Source: Kitasatospora indigofera (GTDB taxonomy: Bacteria; Actinomycetota; Actinomycetes; Streptomycetales; Streptomycetaceae). From it: DNA of 64,000 nt. Positions 7,988-16,757 of the stretch are shown in pieces. Each line of letters starts with the position of its first letter. The stretch's first letter is position 1. Below the pieces are notes generated by a model that searched no databases, was not told the DNA's origin, and was given only the letters and a program-made list of their open reading frames with translations. The translations under genes were made by a program, and so were the position numbers. Location of the stretch: positions 40,035-104,034 of the forward strand of contig NZ_BNBO01000030.1 of NCBI RefSeq assembly GCF_014655955.1, given 5' to 3'.

Positions 7988-9556
7988 TCAGAGGAGGTCC
8001 TTGAACTCCTTGGGCAACTCGAAGTCGGCCGGGCCCTTGCCCGCGCCGAGCCCGAAGGCCCCGCCCTGGGCGGGTGCCTGCTGGCCGGCACCGGGGCCGA
8101 GCGCGCGGCGCTCGGCGGCGGCCTGCTCCTCCTGCGCCCGCTTCAGCGGGTTGCCGGACTTCTTGCGGCCCTTGGCGGGCTGCGCCTTCTTGCCGGACTT
8201 CTTCGCCCCGCCGCCCATGCCCGGGATGCCCGGCATTCCGGGCATGCCCTTGCCGGAGGCCATCGCGGACATCATCTTGCGGGCCTCGAAGAAGCGCTCG
8301 ACCAGGTTGTTGACCTCGCCGACGCCGACGCCCGAACCCTTGGCGATGCGCAGCCGGCGCGAGCCGTTGATGAGCTTGGGGTCGGTCCGCTCGGCCGGGG
8401 TCATCGACTTGATGATCGCGCCGACGCGGTTGACGTCCTTGTCGTCGATGTTGTTGATCTGCTCGCGGATCTGGCCCATGCCCGGCAGCATGCCGAGCAG
8501 CTTGGAGATCGAGCCCATCTTCTGGACCTGCTCCAGCTGCGACAGGAAGTCGTCGAGCGTGAAGTCCTTGCCGCCGCCCTGCAGCTTGGAGGCGATCTTC
8601 TCGGCCTCGGCCTGGGAGAAGGTCTGCTCGGCCTTCTCGATCAGGCTGAGCATGTCGCCCATGCCCAGGATGCGCGAGGCCATCCGGTCCGGGTGGAAGG
8701 CGTCGAAGTCGTCGACCTTCTCGCCGTTCGAGGCGAACATGATCTGGCGGCCGGTGACGTGGGCCACCGAGAGCGCGGCGCCACCGCGGGCGTCGCCGTC
8801 GAGCTTGGAGAGCACCACACCGGTGAAGTCGACGCCGTCGAGGAAGGCCTGGGCGGTGGTGACCGCGTCCTGGCCGATCATCGCGTCGACGACGAAGAGG
8901 ACCTCGTCCGGGTTGACCGCAGCCCGGATGTCGGCGGCCTGCTGCATCAGCTCGGCGTCGATGCCGAGGCGGCCGGCGGTGTCGACGATGACGACGTCGT
9001 ACTGCTTCTGCTTGGCGTACTCGATCGAGTCGCGGGCGACCTTGACCGGGTCGCCGACGCCGTTGCCCGGCTCGGGGGCGTAGATCGCCACCCCGGCCCG
9101 CTCGGCGACGACGGTCAGCTGGTTCACGGCGTTGGGACGCTGGAGGTCGCAGGCGACCAGCAGCGGGGTGTGCTTCTGCGACTTCAGCCAGTGGCCGAGC
9201 TTGCCGGCGAGGGTGGTCTTACCGGCACCCTGCAGACCGGCGAGCATGATCACCGTCGGACCGGTCTTGGCGTACCGGACCCTCCGGGTCTCGCCACCGA
9301 GGATGTTGATGAGCTCCTCGTTGACGATCTTGATGATCTGCTGGGCCGGGTTCAGCGCGCCCGAGACCTCGGCGCCGAGCGCGCGGTCCTTGACCTGCTT
9401 GATGAAGGCCCGCACCACGGGGAGCGCGACATCCGCTTCGAGCAGCGCGATCCGGATCTCGCGGGCGGTGGCGTCGATGTCCGCCTCACTGAGGCGGCCC
9501 TTGCCCCGGAGGTTCTTGAACGTCGCTGCGAGGCGATCGGAAAGAGTGTCGAACAC
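7988..9556 (-). CDS. ffh: Signal recognition particle protein Ffh
   Basis: Ffh binds 4.5S RNA and nascent signal sequences and, with FtsY, delivers ribosomes to the membrane. In the 522-residue protein the N domain is followed by the GTPase: G1 GLQGAGKTTLAGK at about 105-117, DTAGR at about 193, and KLDGDARGG at about 249. The methionine-rich M domain runs from about 330 and contains the SGS/RNA-binding helix region (NGSRRLRIAKGSG). The C-terminus is Gly/Met then Lys/Ala-rich. The ATG at 9554-9556 gives the standard MFDTLSDRL start. Partner ftsY is in the same window. Confidence 0.98.
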   Translation of the reverse strand: MFDTLSDRLAATFKNLRGKGRLSEADIDATAREIRIALLEADVALPVVRAFIKQVKDRALGAEVSGALNPAQQIIKIVNEELINILGGETRRVRYAKTGPTVIMLAGLQGAGKTTLAGKLGHWLKSQKHTPLLVACDLQRPNAVNQLTVVAERAGVAIYAPEPGNGVGDPVKVARDSIEYAKQKQYDVVIVDTAGRLGIDAELMQQAADIRAAVNPDEVLFVVDAMIGQDAVTTAQAFLDGVDFTGVVLSKLDGDARGGAALSVAHVTGRQIMFASNGEKVDDFDAFHPDRMASRILGMGDMLSLIEKAEQTFSQAEAEKIASKLQGGGKDFTLDDFLSQLEQVQKMGSISKLLGMLPGMGQIREQINNIDDKDVNRVGAIIKSMTPAERTDPKLINGSRRLRIAKGSGVGVGEVNNLVERFFEARKMMSAMASGKGMPGMPGIPGMGGGAKKSGKKAQPAKGRKKSGNPLKRAQEEQAAAERRALGPGAGQQAPAQGGAFGLGAGKGPADFELPKEFKDLL

Positions 9557-9764
9557 GTCGGTCGCGGGTCCCTTGCGGCATCGGTACGGGTACGGTCGTC
9601 GCCCCCAGGGTATCCGGCCGCCCCGGGTACGGTCTCCACCCCGGTGGCGGAGCGCTCCGACGAGCTGCCCGGGCGGGCGGTTTCTTTACCCGAGCGAGGT
9701 TCCGCGACCGCCCGCGCTTGGCTACGGTCGGTGCCGTCATGCCTGCGTCACAGGGGGAGCATTC

Positions 9765-10367
9765 ATGAGCGCCGGGGCATCGGGCGGCGGGGATTCGAGC
9801 GGCGGTCCGTCGAAGGACCGGCCTTCCGGGAGCCGGACTCCGGGCGACGGGCCACCGGCCCACGCGGTACCGGGGGGCGGGGCACCGCACCACGGGACAC
9901 CACAGCACGGGACACCACAGCACGGAGCACCGCAGCACGGAGCACCAGGTGCCGCCGCGCCGCGCAACGGGGCACTGGCGGCCCGGGCCTCCGAGCTGGG
10001 CACGGCCGACTACGACCCCGCGGCACTGATCGGGGAGTTCCGCCGGAGCGCCGTGCTCGTCCCGGTCACCGCGGACGGCGGCTGGTGGGCGGCCGATAGC
10101 GGCGGCATCCGCTGGATCCACGCCTTCACCGACGGGGCGGCGCTGTCCCGCTTCGCCCGGCAGCGGGACGGCCGGGCCGGCGTGGAGTGGTCGTTCGCCA
10201 CCGTCTACGGCGCCCGCCTGCTGGACGTCGCCGTCCCGGCCGCCCCGGTGCCCACCGGCGTGGTGCTGGACGTGGCGGGCCCGGCCCCCGCGTTCCTGCC
10301 GCCGATGGCGGGGATCGTGCCGGACGCGGCCGCGCTGGACCTCGCCGAGGAGGACGGCCGTGGCTGA
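9765..10367 (+). CDS. SseB-like protein of the RHS toxin island
   Basis: The 200-residue protein starts with about 75 low-complexity residues (Gly, Ser, Pro, His) that include pentapeptide repeats, then has a folded part resembling the SseB N-terminal domain: LIGEFRRSAVLVPVTADGGWWAADSGGIRWIHAFTD. SseB-like domains often sit next to WXG100/ESX-type genes in Streptomyces. The ATG at 9765 has GGGGGAG upstream. Its end overlaps the start of the next gene by eight bases, so the two are probably translated together. The role is unknown; an adaptor or chaperone for the toxin is an inference from context. Confidence 0.72.
   Translation: MSAGASGGGDSSGGPSKDRPSGSRTPGDGPPAHAVPGGGAPHHGTPQHGTPQHGAPQHGAPGAAAPRNGALAARASELGTADYDPAALIGEFRRSAVLVPVTADGGWWAADSGGIRWIHAFTDGAALSRFARQRDGRAGVEWSFATVYGARLLDVAVPAAPVPTGVVLDVAGPAPAFLPPMAGIVPDAAALDLAEEDGRG
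9883..9948 (+). repeat. Four 15-base tandem repeats encoding HG(T/A)PQ-type pentapeptides
   Basis: Units start at 9883, 9898, 9913 and 9928, plus a partial fifth at 9943. They differ by a few bases. They lie inside the disordered N-terminal part of the SseB-like gene and keep the frame. Confidence 0.85.
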
Positions 10368-10989
10368 CAGCTACGCGGTGGACCCGCAGGCCCTCAAGCT
10401 GGCCGCCGACGGCATCAACGGCGCGATCGCCGAGCTGAAGACGCTCGGCATCGACGAGAGCGCCGAGGTGGGCCGCGGCTTCTCCAACATCGAGCTCTCC
10501 GGCATGCAGATCGGCCACGCCGGCCTGCACGACTCCTTCGCCGCGTTCGCCGAGCGCTGGGCCTGGGGCGTGCGCACCGTCGTCCAGGACGGCAACGAGA
10601 TCGCGCTGCGCCTGGGCCTGTCGGCCGGGCTGTACCACGACCAGGAGCAGTACGTGTCGGGCACGTTCAAGGACGTGGTCAACGCCGCGATGGGCAACCC
10701 GGACCTCACCCAGGAGCAGGTCGAGGCGCAGTCCTGGGGCCAGACCCTCTCCGACAACCCGTACACCCAGGTCCGCGACGCCGACTACTCGGCGGAGTCC
10801 GCCGCGAAGGCCGGCGAGCACATGAAGGAGACCTGGCAGGCCGAGGGCCGGGACATGATGGACGGCCCGATGGGCATCCGGCGCAAGGCCGCCGGCCTGG
10901 CGGGCCTGGGGGACGAGTACGAGCAGGCGCAGACCGACCTGTTCGGCACGAAGGTGGTGCCGCAGCAGCGGCCGGACAGCGGGGGCTGA
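10360..10989 (+). CDS. WXG100/LXG-like helical protein of the RHS toxin island
   Basis: This 209-residue protein is largely alpha-helical by composition and has an N-terminal segment typical of ESX-type helical hairpins (YAVDPQALKLAADGINGAIAELK, with W-G in RWAWGVRT at about 66-73 standing in for the WXG turn). No signal peptide or membrane segment is seen. The start is GTG at 10360, overlapping the previous stop, and the stop is one base before the RHS gene, so the three genes form one operon. WXG-type partners commonly pair with large toxins for type VII-like export; that this one partners the RHS protein is an inference from position. Confidence 0.72.
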   Translation: MADSYAVDPQALKLAADGINGAIAELKTLGIDESAEVGRGFSNIELSGMQIGHAGLHDSFAAFAERWAWGVRTVVQDGNEIALRLGLSAGLYHDQEQYVSGTFKDVVNAAMGNPDLTQEQVEAQSWGQTLSDNPYTQVRDADYSAESAAKAGEHMKETWQAEGRDMMDGPMGIRRKAAGLAGLGDEYEQAQTDLFGTKVVPQQRPDSGG

Positions 10990-10990
10990 G

Positions 10991-13900
10991 ATGGGGTTCG
11001 GGGATTTCGTCGACGGCGTCGGGGACGCCTTCGAGGACGGCATCGACTCGGTGAGGAGCACCGTCGGCTCGGCCGTCGACGGCGGGGCGCACCTGCTGGG
11101 CGACGGGCTGGACGCGGTCGGGCTGCACGGCGCCGCCCACGCGGTCGACTCCTTCGGCGATTCGGTGGCCGACTCGCTGGGTGCCCAGGTCGGGGAGTAC
11201 CAGCTGGGCGAGTCCGACGACCCCAAGGACCTGGTGCACGGGGACGTCAAGGGCATCGGCGAGTCGGTCGGGCACCTGCGCATGTTCCACGCCGCGTTCG
11301 AGGAGACCGGCCAGGGCCTGTCCCGGCTCGACGCCGAGCACTGGAAGGGCGCGGCCGGCGACGCCTTCCGGGCGAAGTTCGCCCCGCAGCCGAAGCTCTG
11401 GCTGACCGCTGCGGACGCGTGCCGGACGGCCGCGGAGGCCATGGATACCTTCGCCGGCACCGTCACCTGGGCGCAGGAGCAGGCCAAGCAGGCCATCGAC
11501 GCCTACAAGGCCGCGAAGAAGGCCTCCGAACAGGCCCGCGACTCCTACAACGCCGACGTCGACCGCTACAACCAGGCCGCCAAGGACTGGAACAAGGCCT
11601 CCCAGGACGGCAGGGACCCGGGCCCGCGGCCCACGGATCCGGGCGAGTTCCGGGACCCGGGCACGGCGGGCCTCAAGCAGGCCCAGGAGCAGCTGCGCGC
11701 GGCCCGGCAGCAGCGGGACGCCGCCGCGGACACCGCCAGGGCGGCCGTCGACGCCGCCACGGCCACCGCTCCGGCCGAGCCGAGCTTCACGTCCAGGATG
11801 GGCAGCGACCTGTCCGACACCTTCCAGGGCGCCATGGTCGGACAGCTCCACCTGGCCGGCGGCCTGGTGAAGGGCGGAGCGGACATCCTCAAGTTCGGCC
11901 GCGGGCTGAACCCGATGGACCCGTACAACCTGACCCACCCGGCCCAGTACGCCGATCACGTCTCCACCACCGCCGCCGGGCTGCTGCACGCCTCCAACCA
12001 TCCGATGGAGCTGCTCTCGGCCGTGGTGGGCTCCGGCTGGAGCTCCGACCCCTTCGAGGCCTTCGGGAAGCTGACCACCAACGTCGCCTTCGGCGTGGCC
12101 ACCGGCGGCGCCGGGGAGGCGGGCGCGGTCGCGGAGGACGTCGCGCTCAACGCGACCAAGAACGCCGGTGAGAACGCGGCCAGGGAGGCCGGCGAGAACG
12201 CCGCGAAGAACGCCGGTGAGAACGCCGCCCGCAAGGACGCCGCCCAGGCTGCCAGGGACGCGGCGGAGAACCCGTCGAAGGAGGCCAGGAAGCCGAACGA
12301 GGTCGAGGGCTGCGGCGACCCGGTCGACGTGGCGACCGGGCACATGTTCCTGCGGCAGACCGACCTGGGACTGCCCGGCTCACTCCCCCTCTTCTTCGAG
12401 CGCTCGCACACCTCCGCCTACCGGTCGGGCCTGTGGATGGGCCCGACCTGGGCCTGCACGGTGGACGAGCGGCTGGTCGTCGACGCCGAGGGCGTGCTGC
12501 TGCTCCGCGCGGACGGCGGCATGCTGGTCTACCCGCACCCTGTGCCCGGCGTCGCCACCCTGCCGGTCTCCGGCAGCTCGCGCTGGCCGCTCGTCCTGGA
12601 CGCCCGGGGCGGGTACAGCGCCACCGACCCGCTGTCCGGGCTGACCCGTACCTACCTCCCGGAGCCCGACGACCCCGGCACGGCACTGCTCAGCGAGATC
12701 CGCGACCGGGCCGGCCGGTGGATCGCCCTCGACCACGACGACGCCGGGGCCCCGGTGTCGATCCGTCACCACGGCGGCTACCACGTGAAGCTCACCGTGG
12801 AGGGCGGCCGGATCACCGCCCTGCACCTGGCCGGGGCCGGGCCCGGCGGCGGCGACGCCGAGATCGTCCGGTACGGCTACACCGACGGCCACCTGACCCA
12901 CGTCACCAACTCCTCCGGCCTGCCGCAGCGCTTCGACTACGACGCCGCGGGCCGGATGACCGCCTGGACCGACCGCAACGGCTCCCGCTACGCCTACGCG
13001 TACGACCACCTCGACCGCTGCACCGACCAGGGCGGCGTCGCGGGGCACCTGCGGTACCACTACGACTACGACCAGCGCGATCCCGGCAGCGGGCACCGGA
13101 TCACGGCCGCCACCGACTCGCTCGGCCACACCACGCGCTACCTCGTCGACGGCGAGGGCCGGATCGCCGCCGAGACCGACCCGCTGGGCGCCACCACGCA
13201 GTACACCTACGACCGCCACGGCCGGCGGTTGTCGGTCACCGACCCGCTGGGCGGATGCTTCGCCTTCGCCTACGACGAGGCGGGCAACGTCACCGCCGTC
13301 ACCAGGCCCGACGGCGCCCAGAGCCTGGCCAGGTACAGCGACCTCAACCGGCCGCTGGTGGTGGCCGAGCCCGACGGGTCGACCTGGCGGCAGACGTACG
13401 ACCAGGCCGGCAACCGCACGGCGCGCACCGATCCGTCCGGTGCCGTGACCCGCTTCGACCACGACGACGCGGGGCACGTGTCACGGGTCGTCGACGCCCT
13501 CGGCAACGCCACCCAGGTGCTCTGCGACCCGGCCGGACGGGTGGTCGGGACGGTGAACCCGCTCGGCGGGCGCACCACGTACCGGCGCGACGCCTTCGGC
13601 CGCCCCGTCGCGGTCACCGACGCGCTCGGCGGCACCACCCGGTACACCTGGTCGGTGGAGGGCCTGCTCACCTCCCGCACGACGCCGGACGGCGCCGTCG
13701 AGCGCTGGACCTACGACGGGGAGGGCAACAACCTCACCCACACCGACCAGGTCGGCGGTGTGACGGTGATGGAGTACACGCACTTCGACCTGCTCGCCGC
13801 GCGGACCGGGCCGGACGGCACCCGTCACGCCTTCACCCACGACACCGAGCTGCGGCTCGTCCGGGTGACCAACCCGGACGGGCTGGAGTGGAGCTACCGG

Positions 13901-15727
13901 TACGACCCGGCCGGCCGGGTGACCGGCGAGACCGACTTCAACGGACGCGACCTCAGCTACGCGCACGACGCGGCCGGGCGGCTGGCCGCCCGCACCAACG
14001 GGCTGGGGCAGACCATCGGCTACGGCTACGACGCCCTCGGCAACCTCAGTTCCAAGGACGTCGCGGGCGAGTCCACCGTGTACGCGTACGACCAGGTCGG
14101 CCGCCTGGTCTCCGCGACCGGTCCGGACGTGCGCCTCCGGCGCCGGTACGACCTCCTCGGCCGGGTGACCGAGGAGACGGTCGACGGGCGCACCCTCAGC
14201 ACCGGGTACGACGCGGCGGGCCGGCGCGTCCGGCGGCTGACCCCGTCCGGCGCCGAGAGCCGCTGGACGTACGACGCGGACGGCAATCCGACCGCGCTCA
14301 CCACCTCGGAACACACCTTGGCCTTCGAGCGCGACGTGCTCGGCCGGGAGACCGCCCGCCGGTTCGCCGCCGACGTCGCCCTCACCTCCACCTGGGACGA
14401 GGTGCACCGTCTCAGCAGCCAGACGCTGACCGGCTCGGCCGTCCGCCCGCTGCAGAGCCGCGCATACACCTACCGCGCCGACGGCGCCCTGGTCGGCATC
14501 GCCGACCAGCAGTCCGGCGCCCGTTCCTTCGACCTCGACGCGGCCGGCCGGGTGACCGCCGTGCACGCCGCCGACTGGACCGAGCGGTACGCCTACGACC
14601 GGTCCGGGAACCTCACCGACGCGGCCTGGCCCGCGGGCCGGGACGACAGTGCCCTCGGCGCCCGCAGCTACCGGGGCACCCTGATCCGCTCGGCCGGCAG
14701 GCTCGCGTACGACCACGACGCCCAGGGGCGGGTCACGGTGCGCCGGCAGACCACGCTCTCCGGCCGGAGCAACGTGTGGCACTACAGCTGGGACGCCGAG
14801 GACCGGCTGACCGGCGTCACGACTCCCGACGGCAGTCGCTGGCGCTACCGGTACGACCCCTTCGGCCGCCGCGTCTCGAAGGAGCGCCTCGGCGGGGACG
14901 GCGCGACGGCGACGGAGCGGACGGAGTTCACCTGGGACGGCACCACGCTCGTGGAGCAGACCGCCCACGGCCCTGCCCTGCCCGGTGCCTACACCCTCAC
15001 CTGGGACCACGACGGGTCGCGTCCCGTCGCCCAGACCGAACTGATGGCCGCCGCGGACGAGGCCCGGCAGGCGGACACCGACCGCCGGTTCTTCGCCATC
15101 GTCACCGACCTGATCGGCACCCCCACCCACCTCCTCAACCCCGACGGTTCGACCGCCTGGCAGGCCCGGACCAGCATCTGGGGCGCGACGACCTGGTTGA
15201 GCGCCGGCAGCACCAGTACACCGCTGCGGTTCCCCGGCCAGTACTACGACCCCGAAACCCGGCTGCACTACAACCTCAACCGCTACTACGACCCGTCGAC
15301 GGCCCGTTACGCCACCCTCGACCCCCTGGGCCTGTCCCCGGCGCCGAACCCCAACGGGTACGTCCCCAACCCGCTGACCTGGTTCGACCCGCTCGGTCTC
15401 ACGCCGTGCGAGTGGTCGAGCCCGGCGAGCATGGAGGAGCACTACGGGCGGCACGGCCGGGACCTGGGGTACTACACGAAGGAGGACTACGCCCAGGGCG
15501 CCAAGGACCTGATGCAGGATCCGAAGGGCGCCGGCGTGCGCGAGAAGGTCAGCCTGCTGGAGGGGAAGGTCTACCGATGGGACCCGACGACCAACGAGTT
15601 CGCCGTGAAGGACCTCAAGACCAACAAGATCATCACCTACTTCGACAGCTCGATCGACCGCTCCGGGAAGTCCTCCGACGCCTGGGCCAGGAAATACTGG
15701 AACGACCAGAAGGGCGTCGAGGACTAG
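10991..15727 (+). CDS. RHS-repeat polymorphic toxin with C-terminal toxin domain
   Basis: The 1578-residue protein has the polymorphic toxin layout. Residues 1-330 are helical and WXG/LXG-like, with a W-x-G at HWKGAAGDAF (about 117-126). An Ala/Asn/Glu repeat linker lies at about 388-435 and a DUF6531-type segment (CGDPVDVATGHMF) at about 440. Many YD/RHS repeats (YDxxGR, YDxxGN forms) span about 540-1440. The self-cleavage-associated PxxxxDPLGL boundary is at about 1459-1471. The last 107 residues are the variable toxin module, with HYGRHGRD, NEFAVKD and KIITYFDS patterns. That pattern suggests a BECR-fold (barnase/EndoU/ColicinE5/RelE-like) RNase; this is a judgement by eye. No signal peptide is present, in keeping with export through a dedicated system. 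It starts one base after the WXG-like gene. Confidence 0.9.
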   Translation: MGFGDFVDGVGDAFEDGIDSVRSTVGSAVDGGAHLLGDGLDAVGLHGAAHAVDSFGDSVADSLGAQVGEYQLGESDDPKDLVHGDVKGIGESVGHLRMFHAAFEETGQGLSRLDAEHWKGAAGDAFRAKFAPQPKLWLTAADACRTAAEAMDTFAGTVTWAQEQAKQAIDAYKAAKKASEQARDSYNADVDRYNQAAKDWNKASQDGRDPGPRPTDPGEFRDPGTAGLKQAQEQLRAARQQRDAAADTARAAVDAATATAPAEPSFTSRMGSDLSDTFQGAMVGQLHLAGGLVKGGADILKFGRGLNPMDPYNLTHPAQYADHVSTTAAGLLHASNHPMELLSAVVGSGWSSDPFEAFGKLTTNVAFGVATGGAGEAGAVAEDVALNATKNAGENAAREAGENAAKNAGENAARKDAAQAARDAAENPSKEARKPNEVEGCGDPVDVATGHMFLRQTDLGLPGSLPLFFERSHTSAYRSGLWMGPTWACTVDERLVVDAEGVLLLRADGGMLVYPHPVPGVATLPVSGSSRWPLVLDARGGYSATDPLSGLTRTYLPEPDDPGTALLSEIRDRAGRWIALDHDDAGAPVSIRHHGGYHVKLTVEGGRITALHLAGAGPGGGDAEIVRYGYTDGHLTHVTNSSGLPQRFDYDAAGRMTAWTDRNGSRYAYAYDHLDRCTDQGGVAGHLRYHYDYDQRDPGSGHRITAATDSLGHTTRYLVDGEGRIAAETDPLGATTQYTYDRHGRRLSVTDPLGGCFAFAYDEAGNVTAVTRPDGAQSLARYSDLNRPLVVAEPDGSTWRQTYDQAGNRTARTDPSGAVTRFDHDDAGHVSRVVDALGNATQVLCDPAGRVVGTVNPLGGRTTYRRDAFGRPVAVTDALGGTTRYTWSVEGLLTSRTTPDGAVERWTYDGEGNNLTHTDQVGGVTVMEYTHFDLLAARTGPDGTRHAFTHDTELRLVRVTNPDGLEWSYRYDPAGRVTGETDFNGRDLSYAHDAAGRLAARTNGLGQTIGYGYDALGNLSSKDVAGESTVYAYDQVGRLVSATGPDVRLRRRYDLLGRVTEETVDGRTLSTGYDAAGRRVRRLTPSGAESRWTYDADGNPTALTTSEHTLAFERDVLGRETARRFAADVALTSTWDEVHRLSSQTLTGSAVRPLQSRAYTYRADGALVGIADQQSGARSFDLDAAGRVTAVHAADWTERYAYDRSGNLTDAAWPAGRDDSALGARSYRGTLIRSAGRLAYDHDAQGRVTVRRQTTLSGRSNVWHYSWDAEDRLTGVTTPDGSRWRYRYDPFGRRVSKERLGGDGATATERTEFTWDGTTLVEQTAHGPALPGAYTLTWDHDGSRPVAQTELMAAADEARQADTDRRFFAIVTDLIGTPTHLLNPDGSTAWQARTSIWGATTWLSAGSTSTPLRFPGQYYDPETRLHYNLNRYYDPSTARYATLDPLGLSPAPNPNGYVPNPLTWFDPLGLTPCEWSSPASMEEHYGRHGRDLGYYTKEDYAQGAKDLMQDPKGAGVREKVSLLEGKVYRWDPTTNEFAVKDLKTNKIITYFDSSIDRSGKSSDAWARKYWNDQKGVED

Positions 15728-15800
15728 GACGGGCCCTGGGCCGTCCGGGCCCCCGAAGCCGTGCAGTGAAGACCGACCGACTCGACCGAACAGGCGCCAG

Positions 15801-16091
15801 ATGACATCCCCGACCTCCAGCACCGACCCGTCCGGCCGGCAGGGCTACAGCTGCCCGAGCTGCGGATACCTGACGCTCCGCGCTCGCGCGATGTACGAGA
15901 TCTGCCAGGTGTGCGGATGGGAGGACACCGGACAGGGCGACGAGGACGCGGACGAGTACCGCGGCGGCCCCAATCGCGTCACCCTCACGGAGGCGCGCGA
16001 GAACTTCCGGGCGATCGGCGCGTCCGAGGAACGGCTGCTGGGCCAGGTCCGACCGCCGAAGGACTCCGAGATCCCCGACCACGGGCGGTGA
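15801..16091 (+). CDS. CPCC-type cysteine-rich protein, candidate cognate immunity protein
   Basis: The 96-residue protein has CPSCGY (about 18-23) and CQVCGWED (about 35-42) followed by GGPNRVTLTEARENFRAIGAS, the pattern of the CPCC cysteine-rich family. Members of this family frequently follow toxin genes. It begins 73 bases after the RHS toxin stop on the same strand, the standard slot for the cognate immunity gene. The ATG at 15801 lacks a strong ribosome binding site. The four cysteines probably bind one zinc ion. Confidence 0.8.
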   Translation: MTSPTSSTDPSGRQGYSCPSCGYLTLRARAMYEICQVCGWEDTGQGDEDADEYRGGPNRVTLTEARENFRAIGASEERLLGQVRPPKDSEIPDHGR

Positions 16092-16256
16092 CCGCCGCCC
16101 GGCGCTGGCCGCGGCCCGGCACCGCCGGGCCGGGGCCGGACCAGGCCGGTGGCGGACCGGGCCGGTGGCGGACAGAGGCCGCCCCCGTCCCCCCGTCCCC
16201 CCGATGCGGACCCGCGCCACGAGAAGGCCGCCTCGCGGTGAAGGAGCGCCCTCACC

Positions 16257-16757
16257 ATGACCACGCACTGGGCCGACACCCTCCGCAACCCGGAGAAGCT
16301 GCTGGAGCTCTACCGCACGCCGCCGCGGGGCGACGTGCTGCGGATCCATTCGCTGCACCTCAACCGGCGGGGGCCGGCCCTGACGCTGCGGGCGAGCCTC
16401 CCGCAGCAGGCCGGCCTGCTGCGGGAGGACCGGACCGAACCGGGGTGCGACACCGTCGAGTTCCACCTCCAGTTCCTGGACGTCGCGGACGTCCGGGTCA
16501 CCGGTGGCCGGCTGCCGGCCGACGCGGCGGTCGCGATCACGGAACTCCGGGAGAGCCGGATCGCGGTCCGGATCGACGGCGGGCGGACGGACATCGCCTT
16601 CACCGGCAACCGCGCCGTCTCCGTCGGGCGGCTGAGCACCCGGGCGGCCACGCCCGACGGGTCCTCCCCGGTCCACCACTACACCGGCCGGGTCGACGCG
16701 CTGCGGTACTCCGCACCGCCCGCGACCTGGGAGGAGAACTACTATGCGCGGGTCTGA
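16257..16757 (+). CDS. Imm50-family immunity protein
   Basis: The 166-residue protein fits the Imm50 pattern I recall from Streptomyces: WADTLRNPEKLLELYRTPP at the start, HSLHLNRRGPALTLRASLP, then DTVEFHLQFLDVADVRV, and a beta-rich end VHHYTGRVDALRYS. The ATG at 16257 has AAGGAG upstream. It overlaps the next gene by 14 bases. Polymorphic toxin loci often keep extra immunity genes against toxins of kin; that this one is orphan rather than cognate is inferred from the CPCC gene being closer to the toxin. Confidence 0.78.
   Translation: MTTHWADTLRNPEKLLELYRTPPRGDVLRIHSLHLNRRGPALTLRASLPQQAGLLREDRTEPGCDTVEFHLQFLDVADVRVTGGRLPADAAVAITELRESRIAVRIDGGRTDIAFTGNRAVSVGRLSTRAATPDGSSPVHHYTGRVDALRYSAPPATWEENYYARV

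Noticed and set aside
9883..9948. CRISPR-like repeats
   Set aside because: Units are contiguous, 15 bases, in frame and without spacers.
12433..15804. An 1123-residue open frame in another plus frame of the RHS gene
   Set aside because: Composition is Arg/Pro-rich with no domain; the RHS frame has clear YD repeats.
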